Shown one piece after another: positions 19,497 to 31,032 of a stretch of DNA of 64,000 nucleotides (position 1 is the first letter of the stretch; each line of letters opens with the position of its first letter). A model generated the notes under the pieces. The model did no database searches. It had not been told where the DNA came from and saw only the letters and a program-made list of their open reading frames with translations. Both the position numbers and the translations under genes were made by a program. This DNA comes from Hyphomonas sp. L-53-1-40 (GTDB lineage Bacteria; Pseudomonadota; Alphaproteobacteria; Caulobacterales; Hyphomonadaceae): positions 1-64,000 of the forward strand of contig NZ_AWFI01000002.1 of NCBI RefSeq assembly GCF_000682775.1, given 5' to 3'.

Positions 19497-20588
19497 ATGA
19501 GCAACTACGTCGAGTCTCTCGGGCAACTTTGGGGGCCATTGCTGGTCCTCGGACAGATCGCACTGTTCACGCTCGTCCTGTTGTTATCGATCGCATTCCT
19601 CCTGCTTTTGGATCGCAAGGTCTGGGCTGGCGTGATGATGCGCAAAGGCCCGAACGTTGTTGGACCTTTCGGCCTGATGCAGTCATTCGCCGATTTCGGA
19701 AAATTCCTGCTCAAGGAAATCGTGATTCCGGCTGGTGCGAACAAGACCGTCTTTCTTATCGCGCCAATCCTGACCTGTACGCTGGCCTTCGCGGCCTGGG
19801 CGGCGATTCCGGTTGCGCCCGGCACTGCAAGCGGCACGAGCTGGGTCATCTCGAACCTCAATGTCGGCGTGCTTTACCTGTTCGCGATCAGTTCGCTGGG
19901 CGTCTATGGCATCATTATGGGCGGCTGGGCGTCGAACTCCAAATATCCGTTCCTCGGCGCCCTGCGCTCGGCAGCGCAGATGGTCTCCTATGAAGTGTCG
20001 ATCGGCTTCGTGATCGTGACCGTCATCTTGCTGGTAGGTTCGATGAACCTGACGGATATCGTGAACGCGCAGGAAGGCGGTATCTGGACCTGGCATGCTT
20101 TCAGTTTCCAGCACTTCCCGCTGATCCTCGTCATGTTCCCGATGTTCATTATCTTCTTCGTATCAGCGCTTGCTGAGACCAACCGGCCACCCTTCGATTT
20201 GCCGGAAGCCGAATCCGAGCTCGTCGCGGGTTACCAAGTGGAATACGGCTCAACGCCCTACCTGCTTTTCATGCTGGGCGAGTATCTCAACATTGTTCTG
20301 ATGTGCGCGTTGATGACGATCCTTTTCCTTGGCGGCTGGCACGGTCCATTCGCGCTGGGAGAGGAATTTGTCCGCGATCACCCCTTCGTGAATGCATTCG
20401 CCGGCTTGTTCTGGTTCATGTTCAAGATCCTGTTCCTGTTCATAATGTTCGCGATGGTGAAGGCGATTGTCCCTCGTTACCGCTATGACCAGCTGATGCG
20501 CCTGGGGTGGAAGATCTTCCTGCCAACCTCGCTCGTGGCGGTTCTGATTGTGTCCGGCTATGTCGTTTATCTGGGAGTTCAGTCATGA
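19497..20588 (+). CDS. nuoH: NADH-quinone oxidoreductase subunit H
   Basis: This ND1 homologue (363 residues) has eight or so predicted membrane helices and contributes to the quinone chamber. Typical motifs are [18 protein letters not shown] at the first cytoplasmic loop and [20 protein letters not shown] in the conserved acidic loop. Its stop overlaps the nuoI start as ATGA, matching the physical contact of the two subunits. Confidence 0.97.
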   Translation: MSNYVESLGQLWGPLLVLGQIALFTLVLLLSIAFLLLLDRKVWAGVMMRKGPNVVGPFGLMQSFADFGKFLLKEIVIPAGANKTVFLIAPILTCTLAFAAWAAIPVAPGTASGTSWVISNLNVGVLYLFAISSLGVYGIIMGGWASNSKYPFLGALRSAAQMVSYEVSIGFVIVTVILLVGSMNLTDIVNAQEGGIWTWHAFSFQHFPLILVMFPMFIIFFVSALAETNRPPFDLPEAESELVAGYQVEYGSTPYLLFMLGEYLNIVLMCALMTILFLGGWHGPFALGEEFVRDHPFVNAFAGLFWFMFKILFLFIMFAMVKAIVPRYRYDQLMRLGWKIFLPTSLVAVLIVSGYVVYLGVQS

Positions 20589-21070
20589 GTCTGGCTCAAA
20601 CCATCCGCGGCGCGCTCCTGACCGATTTCCTCGGCGCGCTCGTCGTGGCGACAAGGGAAGTGTTCACGCGCAAGGCAACGGTGAACTATCCGTTTGAGAA
20701 AAATCCTCTTTCGCCGCGCTTTCGCGGGGAACACGCTTTGCGGCGCTATCCCAGCGGTGAAGAGCGCTGCATCGCCTGTAAATTGTGTGAGGCAATCTGC
20801 CCGGCGCAGGCCATCACGATTGAGGCTGAGCCGCGCGCAGACGGTGCCCGTCGTACCACACGTTATGATATCGACATGGTGAAATGCATCTATTGCGGCT
20901 TCTGTCAGGAGGCCTGTCCGGTCGATGCCATCGTGGAGGGGCCGAACTTCGAATTCGCCACTGAAACGCGCGAAGAGCTGTTCTACGACAAGGACCGCCT
21001 GCTCGCGAATGGAGATCGTTGGGAACGACTGATCGCCAAGAATCTGGAACTCGACGCGCCTTATCGCTAG
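20585..21070 (+). CDS. nuoI: NADH-quinone oxidoreductase subunit I
   Basis: This ferredoxin-like subunit (161 residues) carries clusters N6a and N6b. The two CxxCxxCxxxCP motifs are intact: Cys62, 65, 68, 72 and Cys101, 104, 107, 111. Start ATG 20585 overlaps the nuoH stop. The C-terminal LDAPYR is usual for alphaproteobacterial NuoI. A longer upstream reading inside nuoH is not supported. Confidence 0.97.
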   Translation: MSLAQTIRGALLTDFLGALVVATREVFTRKATVNYPFEKNPLSPRFRGEHALRRYPSGEERCIACKLCEAICPAQAITIEAEPRADGARRTTRYDIDMVKCIYCGFCQEACPVDAIVEGPNFEFATETREELFYDKDRLLANGDRWERLIAKNLELDAPYR

Positions 21071-21132
21071 GCCGCCGGAACTATTAACTCGTGGGGCGTT
21101 CTGCCCTGCCAAGAAGGGGGCCTAGTAGGGCT

Positions 21133-21726
21133 GTGGCAGTCATCGCTTTCTATCTGATCGCGGCCGTCGTGCTCGTCTCGGCGCTGTCGGTGATCATGGC
21201 GCGCAACCCCGTTCATTCGGTGTTGTGGCTCATTCTCGCATTCTTCTCATCGGCCGGTTTGCTTGTGCTGATTGGCGCTGAGTTCCTGGCGATGCTTTTG
21301 GTCGTTGTCTATGTCGGCGCGGTTGCTGTGTTATTCCTGTTCGTCGTTATGATGCTGGACGTCGACTTCGTCGAGCTCAAGCGCGGCACACTGAGATACT
21401 GGCCGTTTGCTGTGCTTGTCGGGATCATATTTGCCGCCGAAATCGTGCTGGCATCGGTGATCGGCACAGCAGACATGGAGACCAATTTCGATGCATCTCC
21501 GGGCGCTGAGACTAATGCCGAGGCCATTGGGCAGGTAATGTATACGCAATACCTGCTGCTGTTCCAGATGGCGGGCATCATCCTGCTCGTTGCCATGGTT
21601 GGTGCCATCGTGCTGACGCTGCGCCACCGTCCAGAGACCAAGCGCCAGAACATTGCCAAGCAGACATCGCGCCGTCGCAGCGATGCCTATGAATTGAAAG
21701 ACCCCACTCCGGGGCAGGGGATCTAA
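21133..21726 (+). CDS. nuoJ: NADH-quinone oxidoreductase subunit J
   Basis: This ND6 homologue has 197 residues, five predicted transmembrane helices and a basic C-terminal tail. The family segment VYVGAVAVLFLFVVMMLD is clear. I choose GTG 21133 because the first helix (AVIAFYLIAAVVLVSAL) then begins at once, as in relatives. A longer frame from 21091 would add a basic, Pro-rich leader that seems wrong. A possible ribosome site AAGAAGGGGG lies 12 bases upstream, so the exact start is uncertain. Confidence 0.92.
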   Translation: MAVIAFYLIAAVVLVSALSVIMARNPVHSVLWLILAFFSSAGLLVLIGAEFLAMLLVVVYVGAVAVLFLFVVMMLDVDFVELKRGTLRYWPFAVLVGIIFAAEIVLASVIGTADMETNFDASPGAETNAEAIGQVMYTQYLLLFQMAGIILLVAMVGAIVLTLRHRPETKRQNIAKQTSRRRSDAYELKDPTPGQGI

Positions 21727-21729
21727 GAA

Positions 21730-22038
21730 ATGGACCTTGGGCTTTCCCATTTTCTCGCCGTCTCGGCGGCCCTGTTCACAATCGGGGTCGTGGGCATCTT
21801 CGTGAACCGCAAGAACATCATCGTCATCCTGATGGCGATTGAGCTGATCCTGTTGTCGGTAAACCTCAACCTCATTGCCTTTGCGGTATTTAGTGGCACG
21901 ATTGCCGGGCAGGTCTTCGCGATGTTGGTACTGACAGTTGCGGCAGCCGAGGCAGCTGTTGGTCTTGCCATTCTCGTCGTCTACTTCCGCAATCGCGGTG
22001 ATATCTCGGTCGAAAATGTCGACCTGATGAAGGGGTAG
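21730..22038 (+). CDS. nuoK: NADH-quinone oxidoreductase subunit K
   Basis: This ND4L homologue has 102 residues and three transmembrane helices. The conserved membrane glutamates lie in [12 protein letters not shown] and in [14 protein letters not shown]. It starts 3 bases after the nuoJ stop. It belongs to the proton-pumping membrane arm between NuoJ and NuoN. Confidence 0.97.
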   Translation: MDLGLSHFLAVSAALFTIGVVGIFVNRKNIIVILMAIELILLSVNLNLIAFAVFSGTIAGQVFAMLVLTVAAAEAAVGLAILVVYFRNRGDISVENVDLMKG

Positions 22039-22042
22039 GGCG

Positions 22043-24187
22043 ATGCTTCCAGATATCCTGATCCTCTATATCGTCCTTGCGCCAGGGCTCGTGGCGCTGA
22101 CCGGCCTGGCACACAAGCAGATTGGCGACAAAATCGTCATGGGGCTGACCACTGCTGTCGTATTATCAGCAGGCGCGCTGTCGCTGATCCAGCTGTTCGC
22201 CTATGTGGCGGGTCTTGGTGGTCACACGGGCACTGAGGAGCATCATGCAAGTCTCGTCGCCGCGACGACCGGCATGGAAATCAAGCAGCATGTGATTACC
22301 CTCATGCCATGGATAAGCGTCGGCGAATTCCAGGCGAATTGGGCAATCCGCGTCGACACGTTGTCCATTGTGATGATGGCGGTGATTACCGGCGTATCCG
22401 GCCTCGTGCATCTCTATTCCTGGGGATATATGAGCGAGGACCCGCACAAGGCGCGCTTCTTCAGCTATTTGTCGCTCTTCACCTTCATGATGCTCATGCT
22501 GGTGACCGCTGACAATTTCATCCAGTTGTTCTTCGGCTGGGAAGGCGTGGGTCTCGCTTCCTACCTGTTGATCGGCTTCTGGTACCAGAATAAGGCGCCG
22601 AACGACGCCTCCATCAAGGCTTTCGTTACCAACCGTGTAGGCGATTTCGGCCTTGCGCTGGGCATCATGGCCGTCTTCTTCGTATTCCGCTCGGTCGAGT
22701 TCGGTCCGGTACTGGACGCCGTGCGCAACAATGTGGCGGTTGTGCCTGTTGGTTTCACGGAAGCGGCACCGGTCCGCGATCTGATGATTCCGTTCCTGCA
22801 TTGGAATCTGAACGCGCTGGAAGTTATCGGTGTGCTGCTCTTCATTGGCGCCATGGGCAAGTCGGCCCAGTTCTTCCTGCATGTCTGGTTGCCGGATGCG
22901 ATGGAAGGTCCGACACCGGTATCGGCCTTGATCCACGCCGCAACCATGGTGACGGCGGGCGTCTATCTCGTCTGCCTCTTGTCGCCGATCTATGAGTACA
23001 CATTCTGGGCTGCAGGCATGATCACCATCGTGGGCGCGGTGACCGCGCTCTATGCGGCCACGGTTGGTATGGCGCAAAACGATATCAAGCGCGTGATTGC
23101 CTATTCGACCTGTTCCCAGCTTGGCTACATGTTCTTCGTGGCAGGTGTCGGCGCCTATGAAGCGGCCATGTTCCACCTCTTCACGCACGCCTTCTTCAAG
23201 GCGCTTTTGTTCCTTGGCGCTGGCTCGGTTATCCATGGTATGCACCATGAGCAGGATATGCGTCGCATGGGCGGGCTCGCCAAATTCATGCCGCTCACCT
23301 ATGCGGCCATGATGATCGGGACGATTGCCATTATCGGCCTCGGTATTCCGCACACCCAGATCGGTTTCGCTGGCTTCTTCTCCAAGGACGCCATCCTGGA
23401 AAGCACTTTCGCCGCTGGCCAGTCCAAGGTCATGTTCGGTCAGGTAGCTTTCTGGTTCGGCCTGATTGCAGCCTTCCTGACGAGCTTCTATTCGTGGCGC
23501 CTGATCTACATGACGTTCCACGGTCCAAAGACCTGGGAAGCTCATGATCATCATGACAACCACGCTCTTGAAGATGTGCATGGAGTTGATGAGGCACATG
23601 GCCACGCTCATGACCACACACCGCATGAGAGCCCGCTCGTCATGCTGGTGCCTCTGGGACTGCTCAGCTTGGGTGCGATTTTCGCGGGCGTATATTTCTA
23701 CGACGCATTCGTGGACAGCAATAATGAGACTTTCTGGGCCGGCGCGATCTATCGCGCCGCAGAGAACCATGTCCTGCATGATCGTCATAATGTGCCTGAA
23801 TGGGTGTTGTACGCCCCGCTGGTCGTTACGATCGCCGGCTTCCTGATTGCGACGTTCACCTATTACTTCAACCGGGGTGTTGGTAAGCGTGTTGCCGACA
23901 GCGGCGGTCCGCTGCACTCGCTGTTCTACAACAAATGGTATTTCGACGAGATCTATCAGGCCACGCTCATCAAGGGCTCGGCCATGCTCGGCAATCTCTT
24001 CTGGAAGGCGGACAAAAAGATCATCGACGGCATCGGGCCTGATGGTGTTGTGGCCGTGACCAAGGCTTCGGCTGGACGCTTGTCCAAGATGCATACCGGA
24101 TATCTCTACCACTACGCATTTGTGATTATCGGTGCTGCACTCGTATTCGGCGGAATATTGTGGCTGCGCGCTGGAGGAGCCAACTAA
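22043..24187 (+). CDS. nuoL: NADH-quinone oxidoreductase subunit L, with His-rich loop
   Basis: This ND5 homologue (714 residues) is the distal antiporter-like proton channel, with the long lateral helix expected at the C-terminus. Motifs include [19 protein letters not shown] and [17 protein letters not shown]. Residues 501-528, in a loop between transmembrane segments, hold ten histidines mixed with acidic residues (such as HGHAHDH). That is more than I would expect for a simple linker. The TAA overlaps the nuoM ATG by one base. Confidence 0.96.
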   Translation: MLPDILILYIVLAPGLVALTGLAHKQIGDKIVMGLTTAVVLSAGALSLIQLFAYVAGLGGHTGTEEHHASLVAATTGMEIKQHVITLMPWISVGEFQANWAIRVDTLSIVMMAVITGVSGLVHLYSWGYMSEDPHKARFFSYLSLFTFMMLMLVTADNFIQLFFGWEGVGLASYLLIGFWYQNKAPNDASIKAFVTNRVGDFGLALGIMAVFFVFRSVEFGPVLDAVRNNVAVVPVGFTEAAPVRDLMIPFLHWNLNALEVIGVLLFIGAMGKSAQFFLHVWLPDAMEGPTPVSALIHAATMVTAGVYLVCLLSPIYEYTFWAAGMITIVGAVTALYAATVGMAQNDIKRVIAYSTCSQLGYMFFVAGVGAYEAAMFHLFTHAFFKALLFLGAGSVIHGMHHEQDMRRMGGLAKFMPLTYAAMMIGTIAIIGLGIPHTQIGFAGFFSKDAILESTFAAGQSKVMFGQVAFWFGLIAAFLTSFYSWRLIYMTFHGPKTWEAHDHHDNHALEDVHGVDEAHGHAHDHTPHESPLVMLVPLGLLSLGAIFAGVYFYDAFVDSNNETFWAGAIYRAAENHVLHDRHNVPEWVLYAPLVVTIAGFLIATFTYYFNRGVGKRVADSGGPLHSLFYNKWYFDEIYQATLIKGSAMLGNLFWKADKKIIDGIGPDGVVAVTKASAGRLSKMHTGYLYHYAFVIIGAALVFGGILWLRAGGAN

Positions 24188-25686
24188 TGGGCGGTTTTCC
24201 CATTCTTTCAGCGATGACGTTCCTGCCCTTGGCAGGCGCACTCATCATCATGCTCGTGCGCGCAGCGACAGCTGGCAGCCGGGATGCATCCTCCAGTGAT
24301 ACCGAGGGGCGTACAGCGCTCCTGGCTGGCCTGATCATTTCCGGTGCAACCTTCATTGCATCCCTCGCGGCATTTGGTGCGTTTGATGCGTCTCAATCGG
24401 GCTATCAGCTCGTCGAGCAATACAGCTGGTATCGTAACATCAGCTACAAGATGGGCATTGATGGCCTGTCTATTTCGCTTATTTTGCTGACCACTTTCCT
24501 GATCCCTATCTGCCTGCTGGCCAGCTGGAACTCGATCCACAAGCGCGTGACGGAGTATGTGGTCGCCTTTCTCGTTCTTGAGACCTTCATCATCGGCGTC
24601 TTCACCGCGATGGACCTCGTCCTGTTCTATATCTTCTTCGAAGCCGGCCTGATTCCGATGTTCCTGATCATTGGTATCTGGGGCGGCAAGGACAAGATCT
24701 ATGCGGCGTTCAAATTCTTCCTCTATACGCTGATCGGTTCACTGCTGATGCTCGTGGCCGTGGTGTACATGTACCAGGTTGCTGGTGGTTCTGACTTCGA
24801 GATTCTGGAGAAATATTCCTTCGATCCGAACGTTCAGACCTGGCTCTGGCTGGCCTTTATGGCGTCGTTCGCCGTGAAGCTGCCTATGTGGCCGGTTCAT
24901 ACATGGTTGCCGGATGCACACGTGCAGGCACCGACTGCGGGATCCGTTTTGCTGGCAGGCATTCTTCTGAAGATGGGCGGCTATGGATTCCTGCGCTTTT
25001 CGTTGCCCATGTTCCCGGACGCGAGCCACATGTTTCAGCCGATGATGTTCGCACTGGCGGTGATCGCCATCGTATACACGTCGCTCGTCGCGTGGCGGCA
25101 GACGGACATGAAGAAACTGATCGCATATTCATCTGTTGCGCATATGGGCTTTGTTACGCTCGGCGTGTTCGCCTTCAATGAGGCCGGCGTTCAGGGGGCC
25201 ATTTTCCAGATGCTGAGCCACGGCCTGATCTCCGCCGCACTCTTTCTGATCGTTGGCGTCGTTTATGACCGGATGCACACTCGTGAAATTTCCGCCTATG
25301 GCGGATTGGTTCACCGGATGCCGGTCTATGCCACGTTCTTCATGCTGTTCACCATGGCCAATGTCGGTCTTCCTGGCACGTCTGGCTTCATCGGCGAGAT
25401 CCTGACCATGGTCGGTGGCTTCCAAGCTTCAACCTGGGCAGCGTTTGGCGCCGCGCTTGGTGTGATCTTTTCGGCCGTTTATATGCTCACCCTGTATCGC
25501 CGGACAGTGTTTGGAAAAATCACCAATCCCGATCTGAACACGATTAAGGATATGAACAGGATTGAATGGATCTGCATTGCTCCACTCGCCATCCTCACAA
25601 TCCTGTTTGGTGTTGCACCCAATTTGATTTTCAACATTACCGAAGGTTCTGCCTTGCGCATTCTGAACCTGATGGCGGGAGGCTGA
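24187..25686 (+). CDS. nuoM: NADH-quinone oxidoreductase subunit M
   Basis: This ND4 homologue (499 residues) is an antiporter-like proton channel of the membrane arm. Visible motifs are [20 protein letters not shown] with its channel glutamate, and [20 protein letters not shown]. Start ATG 24187 is coupled to nuoL through TAATG. About fourteen hydrophobic segments are apparent. Confidence 0.97.
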   Translation: MGGFPILSAMTFLPLAGALIIMLVRAATAGSRDASSSDTEGRTALLAGLIISGATFIASLAAFGAFDASQSGYQLVEQYSWYRNISYKMGIDGLSISLILLTTFLIPICLLASWNSIHKRVTEYVVAFLVLETFIIGVFTAMDLVLFYIFFEAGLIPMFLIIGIWGGKDKIYAAFKFFLYTLIGSLLMLVAVVYMYQVAGGSDFEILEKYSFDPNVQTWLWLAFMASFAVKLPMWPVHTWLPDAHVQAPTAGSVLLAGILLKMGGYGFLRFSLPMFPDASHMFQPMMFALAVIAIVYTSLVAWRQTDMKKLIAYSSVAHMGFVTLGVFAFNEAGVQGAIFQMLSHGLISAALFLIVGVVYDRMHTREISAYGGLVHRMPVYATFFMLFTMANVGLPGTSGFIGEILTMVGGFQASTWAAFGAALGVIFSAVYMLTLYRRTVFGKITNPDLNTIKDMNRIEWICIAPLAILTILFGVAPNLIFNITEGSALRILNLMAGG

Positions 25687-25690
25687 TCTC

Positions 25691-27118
25691 GTGATTGATT
25701 TCACTGCCATGATACTGACTGTTGGGCCTGAGCTCTGGCTCGTGGCGATTGCCTTGATTGGCGTGCTTGTGGGCGCCACGTTGAAGGATCGTTTCAACAG
25801 CGTATCTATCAAGTTCGGCGCTCTTGCCCTCTTTGCGGCCGCCGCGTTTTCGCTGATGAACTATGAAGGCGGCGAAGCCTTCAATGGTCTCGTTCGTACG
25901 AACACGTTCGTGAACTTCGCAAAATTTGTCAGCTATGTCTTGGCGGGATTTGCGCTGCTCACATCTGAGGGTTTCCTGAAGCGGCATGGTACCATTCGGT
26001 ATGAATATTCCCTGCTGATCCTGCTCGCCTCCTTCGGCATGGGCATGATCCTGTCGGCGGCTGACTTGATGACGCTCTATATGGGCGTCGAAACGCTTAG
26101 TCTGTCTTCCTATGTCCTGGCTGCGTTTCATCGGGATTCTGCCAAGGCGTCCGAAGCTGGGTTGAAGTACTTCGTTTTGGGGGCGCTTGCATCTGGCATG
26201 CTGCTGTATGGCGCATCACTCGTCTACGGGTTCAGCGGTTCGACAGAATATGCCGTGATCGCTGCAGCGGACCCATCGATCGGCATGATGTTCGGCATGG
26301 TCCTGATGATTGTCGGTCTCGCCTTCAAAGTCTCTGCTGCGCCCATGCATATCTGGACGCCGGACGTGTATGAGGGCGCGCCGACACCGGTCGTTGCGTT
26401 CTTCGCCTCTGCGCCCAAAATGGCGAGCATGGTGGTCTTTGCGAATGTCATGTTCACCATGTTTGGCGACGTGATCGACCAGTGGCAGTTGATCATTTGT
26501 ATCATTGCCGGTTTGTCCATGATTGTCGGGTCACTTGGCGCGCTGACACAAACCAATATCAAGCGCTTGCTTGGCTACTCATCGATTGCGAATATGGGCT
26601 ACGCGCTCGTCGCTGTTGCCGCGGGTCCGGAATTGGGAGCGGGGCCTTTGCTGGTCTTCCTGACGCTGTACGTGATTGCGTCACTTGGCCTGTTCATGGG
26701 CGTACTCGCCATGCGTCGCAAAGGCGGCATGGTGGAAGGGATCAACGAGCTTGGTGGGTTGATGCGAAAGCGTCCCGTGCTGGCGATCGCGCTTTCCATT
26801 CTGATCTTTTCGATGGCGGGCCTTCCACCGTTCGGTGGGTTCTTCGGAAAATGGGAAGTATTGTCCGCCGGGGTTGAGGCTGGGCTGATGCCAGTCGTGA
26901 TAATTCTCGTGCTCGCGTCGGTCGTATCGCTTGGCTATTATCTCCGTCTGATCAAGATCATGTGGTTTGACGAGCCAACAGAGCGTTTTGAAGCGGTCGA
27001 TGGCCCGGTAACGATTACAGTTCTGCTTGCAGCGCTGATTGCCGGTATCCTGTTCCTGTTCTTCATAAGCGCACTATCAGGATGGGCGGGCACAGCGGCT
27101 CTGGGACTTGCAGGTTGA
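25691..27118 (+). CDS. nuoN: NADH-quinone oxidoreductase subunit N
   Basis: This ND2 homologue (475 residues) is the third antiporter-like subunit and the last gene of the nuo operon. GTG 25691 is the start. Family motifs include [19 protein letters not shown] and [18 protein letters not shown]. Its stop TGA lies inside the likely TTG start of birA, so the downstream genes are probably transcribed with the operon. Confidence 0.96.
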   Translation: MIDFTAMILTVGPELWLVAIALIGVLVGATLKDRFNSVSIKFGALALFAAAAFSLMNYEGGEAFNGLVRTNTFVNFAKFVSYVLAGFALLTSEGFLKRHGTIRYEYSLLILLASFGMGMILSAADLMTLYMGVETLSLSSYVLAAFHRDSAKASEAGLKYFVLGALASGMLLYGASLVYGFSGSTEYAVIAAADPSIGMMFGMVLMIVGLAFKVSAAPMHIWTPDVYEGAPTPVVAFFASAPKMASMVVFANVMFTMFGDVIDQWQLIICIIAGLSMIVGSLGALTQTNIKRLLGYSSIANMGYALVAVAAGPELGAGPLLVFLTLYVIASLGLFMGVLAMRRKGGMVEGINELGGLMRKRPVLAIALSILIFSMAGLPPFGGFFGKWEVLSAGVEAGLMPVVIILVLASVVSLGYYLRLIKIMWFDEPTERFEAVDGPVTITVLLAALIAGILFLFFISALSGWAGTAALGLAG

Positions 27119-27852
27119 GCTTAACCTGGCCCGTCTACCATCTTGGCGTCATAGACAGCACCAATTCCGAAGCGAGGCGGCGGGCGAAGGCTGGCGATTT
27201 CGACGATTGCTGGCTTGTCGCAGAAGCTCAGACCGCTGGGCGCGGTCGTTTGCAGCGTCCGTGGATTTCGCCGTCTGGAAACTTGTTTTCCACCGCGCTG
27301 TTTCATGAGCCCGGCGGCATTCCAGTAGCCTCCCGTATTCCCTTCGCCGGGGCGTTGGCTGTTTCTGATGTGGCTGCGCAGCTCGCGCCTGACGCCCACG
27401 TCCGTTTGAAATGGCCGAACGATGCGCGCGTAAATGGCGCCAAAATCTCCGGCATTCTGATCGAAACCGGCGGGCAGGGCGCTGCGTTCTGGGTCGCCGC
27501 AGGCATTGGGATCAATGTGGCTTCCGCACCTGAGGGCGCCGGCCAAATGGCAACATCACTGCATTCCTTGAGGGGCGACGCGGTCCTGACTCCGGCTGAT
27601 GTCCTGACGGCGATTCGTGGTGCGTTTGGGCGTCGTCTTGACCAGGCGCGGCAAGGATTTGAAACGTTGCGGCAAGACTGGCTGAAAGTCGCTGAAGGGC
27701 TCGGTCAGACGATCTCGGTTTCGCGAAACGGCGATCCCCTGATAGGCGTATTGGAAGATATGGCGGAAGACGGGTCGCTGGTGCTTAGATTGCCCGACGG
27801 ACGCCGGGAGACAGTACGGGCTGGTGATGTCAGCCTGATAGGGAGTAGCTAG
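27115..27852 (+). CDS. birA: Biotin--[acetyl-CoA-carboxylase] ligase
   Basis: It attaches biotin to the carboxyl carrier protein. The protein is about 245 residues and has only the ligase domain, without the N-terminal regulatory helix-turn-helix of E. coli BirA, so it should not repress biotin genes. The family motifs are [11 protein letters not shown] and [15 protein letters not shown] (biotin/ATP loop), then [19 protein letters not shown] favour TTG 27115, overlapping the nuoN stop as TTGA; ATG 27082, inside nuoN, is the alternative. birA after nuoN is a common alphaproteobacterial order. Confidence 0.93.
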   Translation: MSLTWPVYHLGVIDSTNSEARRRAKAGDFDDCWLVAEAQTAGRGRLQRPWISPSGNLFSTALFHEPGGIPVASRIPFAGALAVSDVAAQLAPDAHVRLKWPNDARVNGAKISGILIETGGQGAAFWVAAGIGINVASAPEGAGQMATSLHSLRGDAVLTPADVLTAIRGAFGRRLDQARQGFETLRQDWLKVAEGLGQTISVSRNGDPLIGVLEDMAEDGSLVLRLPDGRRETVRAGDVSLIGSS

Positions 27853-27855
27853 GCG

Positions 27856-28623
27856 ATGCTGCTGGCAATTGATGTAGGCAACACGAACACGGTGTTCGGC
27901 ATTCATGATGGCGAGACGTGGGTCAATCAGTGGCGCAGCGCAACCGATGCCACCAAGACCGCCGACGACCACGCCGCATGGTTGTGGCGGTTGGCTGACA
28001 TGTACGGGATGGAGTTGAAGCGCATCAAAGGGTGCGTGATTTCAACCGTAGTACCTCAGGCCCAGTTCAATTTTCGCAATCTCGCACGTCGCTACCTCAA
28101 TCTCGAGCCCTTGTTCATCGGGGATCCCAGCCTGAAAACGGGTGTCGAAGTCCGCATTCACCGGCCCGAACAGGTTGGGGCCGACCGGATTGTGAGTGCG
28201 CTTGGGGCGCACATGACCTATTCCGGCAATCTCATTGTAATTGATAGTGGGACTGCAACAACGTTTGACGTTGTGGCGGAAGATGGCGGCTTTGAGGGCG
28301 GCATCATCTCTCCAGGTATCAATCTGTCCATGCGGGCGCTACATGATGCGGCGGCGCAGTTGCCACGCATCGCGATCCAGAAACCAGCCCAGGTAATCGG
28401 TCAGGATACGATCAGCGCCATGCAGTCAGGTGTGTTCTGGGGGTATATCGATCTCATTGATGGGCTCGTAACCCGGATCAAGGCCGAATATGGAAAGCCA
28501 ATGAAAGTGGTTGCCACCGGCGGTGTGGCCTCCCTCTTTGAAGGCGCCAGCGAGACAATAGATTATTACGATCAGGATATTACCATTCGCGGCCTGCTCG
28601 AAATCTACAAACGGAACAGTTGA
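27856..28623 (+). CDS. coaX: Type III pantothenate kinase
   Basis: It phosphorylates pantothenate in the first step of coenzyme A synthesis. The 255-residue protein shows the ASKHA-type phosphate motif [13 protein letters not shown] at residues 4-16, then [12 protein letters not shown] and [11 protein letters not shown]. The type III enzyme is not inhibited by CoA and is unrelated to E. coli CoaA. It starts 3 bases after birA and precedes RNase J, a conserved neighbourhood. Confidence 0.96.
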   Translation: MLLAIDVGNTNTVFGIHDGETWVNQWRSATDATKTADDHAAWLWRLADMYGMELKRIKGCVISTVVPQAQFNFRNLARRYLNLEPLFIGDPSLKTGVEVRIHRPEQVGADRIVSALGAHMTYSGNLIVIDSGTATTFDVVAEDGGFEGGIISPGINLSMRALHDAAAQLPRIAIQKPAQVIGQDTISAMQSGVFWGYIDLIDGLVTRIKAEYGKPMKVVATGGVASLFEGASETIDYYDQDITIRGLLEIYKRNS

Positions 28624-28628
28624 GACCT

Positions 28629-30314
28629 ATGGCAGACACGAACGGTATAGAGGACGAGCTGGTTTTCCTCCCCCTGGGGGGCTGCGATGAGATCGGCATG
28701 AACCTCAATGCCTATGGCTACGGTCCGGCGCATGACCGCCGTTGGATCATTGCCGACCTCGGTGTGACGTTCGGATCACTTGAGACACCAGGGATCGACC
28801 TGATCTGCGCGGATCCCGAATATCTAATCGGGGAAAAGATCGACGCGGTATTCCTGACACATGCGCATGAGGACCATATCGGCGCAGTCGGCCTGTTGTA
28901 TCCTCGCCTGCAGACAAAGGCCCCGATCTATGCGACGCCATTCACGGCAGAGCTCGTGCGCTCGAAAATGGTTGAGCGGGGCGTGGACCCGTCCTGGCTC
29001 AAGCCGGTTGCGCTGGGCGGAACAGTTCAGGCCGGGCCGTTCGAGGTTACCTATGTCACGCTGACTCACTCAATTCCCGAGCCGAACGCCTTGGCGATCA
29101 AGACGCCGCTGGGCACGATCCTGCACACCGGCGACTGGAAGATCGATCCGGATCCCCAGATCGGATCTGCGACGGACGTCAAAGGCCTGACTGCCCTAGG
29201 GGATGAAGGCGTTCTCGCCATGGTCTGTGACTCGACCAATGTCTTCGAAGAAGGGGAGTCCGGGTCCGAAGAATCGGTGAAGCAAGGGCTGACAGACCTG
29301 ATCGCCGAGCAGAAACAAGCTGTGGCCGTGACCACGTTTGCATCGAATGTGGCACGCGTGAAATCGATCGTCGAAGCTGCCGAGTCGGCGGGCCGGGCTG
29401 TATGCCTGGTCGGGCGCAGCATGCATCGCATTACGGACGCGGCAAAATCCGTCGGCATATTGCCGCCGCATATGGAATTCATTGACGAATCCGAAGCGAG
29501 CCAGATTCCCGCCGAACACATCCTGTATCTCTGTACGGGAAGTCAGGGTGAAGCGCGGGCCGCATTGACGAGAATCTCACGGCGGGATCATCGTAATGTG
29601 TCGCTCCATGAAGGCGACACAGTGATCTTCTCGTCCCGACAGATCCCAGGCAATGAAAAGGGGATTTTTGCGCTTCAGAATGCACTGGCAGAGCAGGGCG
29701 TCAGGGTGATCACGCCGCGCATGGTGCCATATCCGATACATGTCTCCGGTCACCCTTGCCGGGACGAACTGCGCCGCATGTATGGATGGGTGCGACCGCA
29801 AGTATCAATTCCCGTGCACGGCGAGCGTCGGCACATCATGGAACATGCCAATTTCGCGAAATCCCTGCAGGTTCCCCATGCTGTAACACCGCAAAATGGC
29901 AGCCTGATCCGGATCGCACCGGGAAAGGCCCAGATTGTTGACGTCGTTCCAGCCGGTCGGTTGTTTCTGGATGGGGATCGGCTGGTGCCGGAAGGTGCGC
30001 AGGGAATTGAGGAACGCCGGAAGCTTTCCTGGGCTGGAATCATCTTCGCGTCCATGACGCTGGACGATGATGGAGACATACTTGACGGCCCCATCGTGTT
30101 GGCAAAAGGCCTGTCGGAGACAGATGGTCGCCTCGCTGATGAGAGTATCGAGCCGCTTGAGATCGCTGCCGAGGATGCAATTGGTCGCATGAAGAAACGC
30201 GACCGAATGGACGATGATGCCGTCGAGCGAACCGTCGGCCGCGCCTTGCGGAAAGCTTGTCTTGAAACATTTGGTCACCGTCCCGTAATAGAAGTGATCG
30301 TTCTGAGGAGTTGA
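28629..30314 (+). CDS. rnj: Ribonuclease J
   Basis: This metallo-beta-lactamase/beta-CASP RNase (561 residues) acts as a 5'-3' exo- and endoribonuclease in RNA processing. The zinc motif HAHEDHIG is at residues 78-85, followed by the beta-CASP block (GSQGEARAAL, HVSGHPCRDELR) and a small C-terminal domain. I use ATG 28629; a TTG at 28620 overlapping the coaX stop is possible. Alphaproteobacteria often have both RNase E and RNase J; RNase E is not in this window. Confidence 0.94.
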   Translation: MADTNGIEDELVFLPLGGCDEIGMNLNAYGYGPAHDRRWIIADLGVTFGSLETPGIDLICADPEYLIGEKIDAVFLTHAHEDHIGAVGLLYPRLQTKAPIYATPFTAELVRSKMVERGVDPSWLKPVALGGTVQAGPFEVTYVTLTHSIPEPNALAIKTPLGTILHTGDWKIDPDPQIGSATDVKGLTALGDEGVLAMVCDSTNVFEEGESGSEESVKQGLTDLIAEQKQAVAVTTFASNVARVKSIVEAAESAGRAVCLVGRSMHRITDAAKSVGILPPHMEFIDESEASQIPAEHILYLCTGSQGEARAALTRISRRDHRNVSLHEGDTVIFSSRQIPGNEKGIFALQNALAEQGVRVITPRMVPYPIHVSGHPCRDELRRMYGWVRPQVSIPVHGERRHIMEHANFAKSLQVPHAVTPQNGSLIRIAPGKAQIVDVVPAGRLFLDGDRLVPEGAQGIEERRKLSWAGIIFASMTLDDDGDILDGPIVLAKGLSETDGRLADESIEPLEIAAEDAIGRMKKRDRMDDDAVERTVGRALRKACLETFGHRPVIEVIVLRS

Positions 30315-30319
30315 AACCT

Positions 30320-30748
30320 GTGTCAGAGTTTAAAATTGGTCCGTTGAACCATGTCGGTGTTGCAGTGCCAGATCTTGAAGCCGCTTGCGAAACCTATCGG
30401 ACACTCTATGGGGCCACAGATATCACCACGCCGTTCGACATGCCGGAACAGGGCGTAAAGGTCTGTTTCGTCAATCTGCCGAATAGCCAGATTGAGCTCA
30501 TCGAGCCTTTGAGCGTCGAATCCCCTATCGCCAATTTCATCACGAAGAACCCGAAAGGCGGCCAGCATCATGTCTGCTTTGAAGTGGATGACATCGACCA
30601 GGCGGTCGAAGAGATGGGCAAGCGTGGCGCCACAGTCCTCGGGAAGCCCCGGATTGGTGCCCATGGGACTCCCATTGTCTTTGTCCACCCGAAGAATTCG
30701 AACGGTGTCCTGATCGAGCTGATGGAAACTCCCAAGGAAGCCCACTAA
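30320..30748 (+). CDS. mce: Methylmalonyl-CoA epimerase
   Basis: It interconverts the R and S forms of methylmalonyl-CoA in the propionyl-CoA to succinyl-CoA route. The 142-residue protein has the glyoxalase/VOC fold, with metal-binding positions in LNHVGVAVPD, GGQHHVCFEV and GVLIELME. GTG 30320 is preferred because GAGGAG lies 9 bases upstream; a TTG at 30311 would abut that site. Its TAA overlaps the next gene's ATG by one base. Confidence 0.94.
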   Translation: MSEFKIGPLNHVGVAVPDLEAACETYRTLYGATDITTPFDMPEQGVKVCFVNLPNSQIELIEPLSVESPIANFITKNPKGGQHHVCFEVDDIDQAVEEMGKRGATVLGKPRIGAHGTPIVFVHPKNSNGVLIELMETPKEAH

Positions 30749-30981
30749 TGACCATTTTCGGCGCTGGTGTTGTCTTCACCATTGCCTGGTGGCTGTCCTT
30801 TTTCGTCGTTCTTCCGATCGGCGTGAAGGGCCAGTGGGAAGACGATTCCACGATTGACGGAACGGAAGAAGCGGCGCCGAAAAACCCCATGCTTGCCAAA
30901 AAAGCGCTATGGGCCACAGGCGGCGCGATTGTTCTGACAGGTCTTACAGCCATCATCGTGCCACGTTTGCTTGCGCAATAG
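30748..30981 (+). CDS. DUF1467 family small membrane protein
   Basis: This 77-residue protein has two predicted transmembrane helices (about 4-26 and 52-74) joined by an acidic loop with GQWEDDSTIDGTEEAAP. It matches the DUF1467 pattern, including WWLSFFVVLPIGVKGQWE. It is coupled to mce by TAATG and precedes proS, an order I recognise from other alphaproteobacteria. Its function is unknown. Confidence 0.85.
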   Translation: MTIFGAGVVFTIAWWLSFFVVLPIGVKGQWEDDSTIDGTEEAAPKNPMLAKKALWATGGAIVLTGLTAIIVPRLLAQ

Positions 30982-31032
30982 GGGGCGCTGCGGCTAGGTG
31001 GCCTTCGTTTACCGCGCGATCACGGAGATTCC

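Noticed and set aside
22166-24241. 691-codon open frame antisense to nuoL
   Set aside because: It is the mirror of nuoL. The frame is rich in His, Arg, Glu and Gln with no recognisable domain, and it lacks a plausible ribosome site. GC-rich codon use often leaves such frames open.
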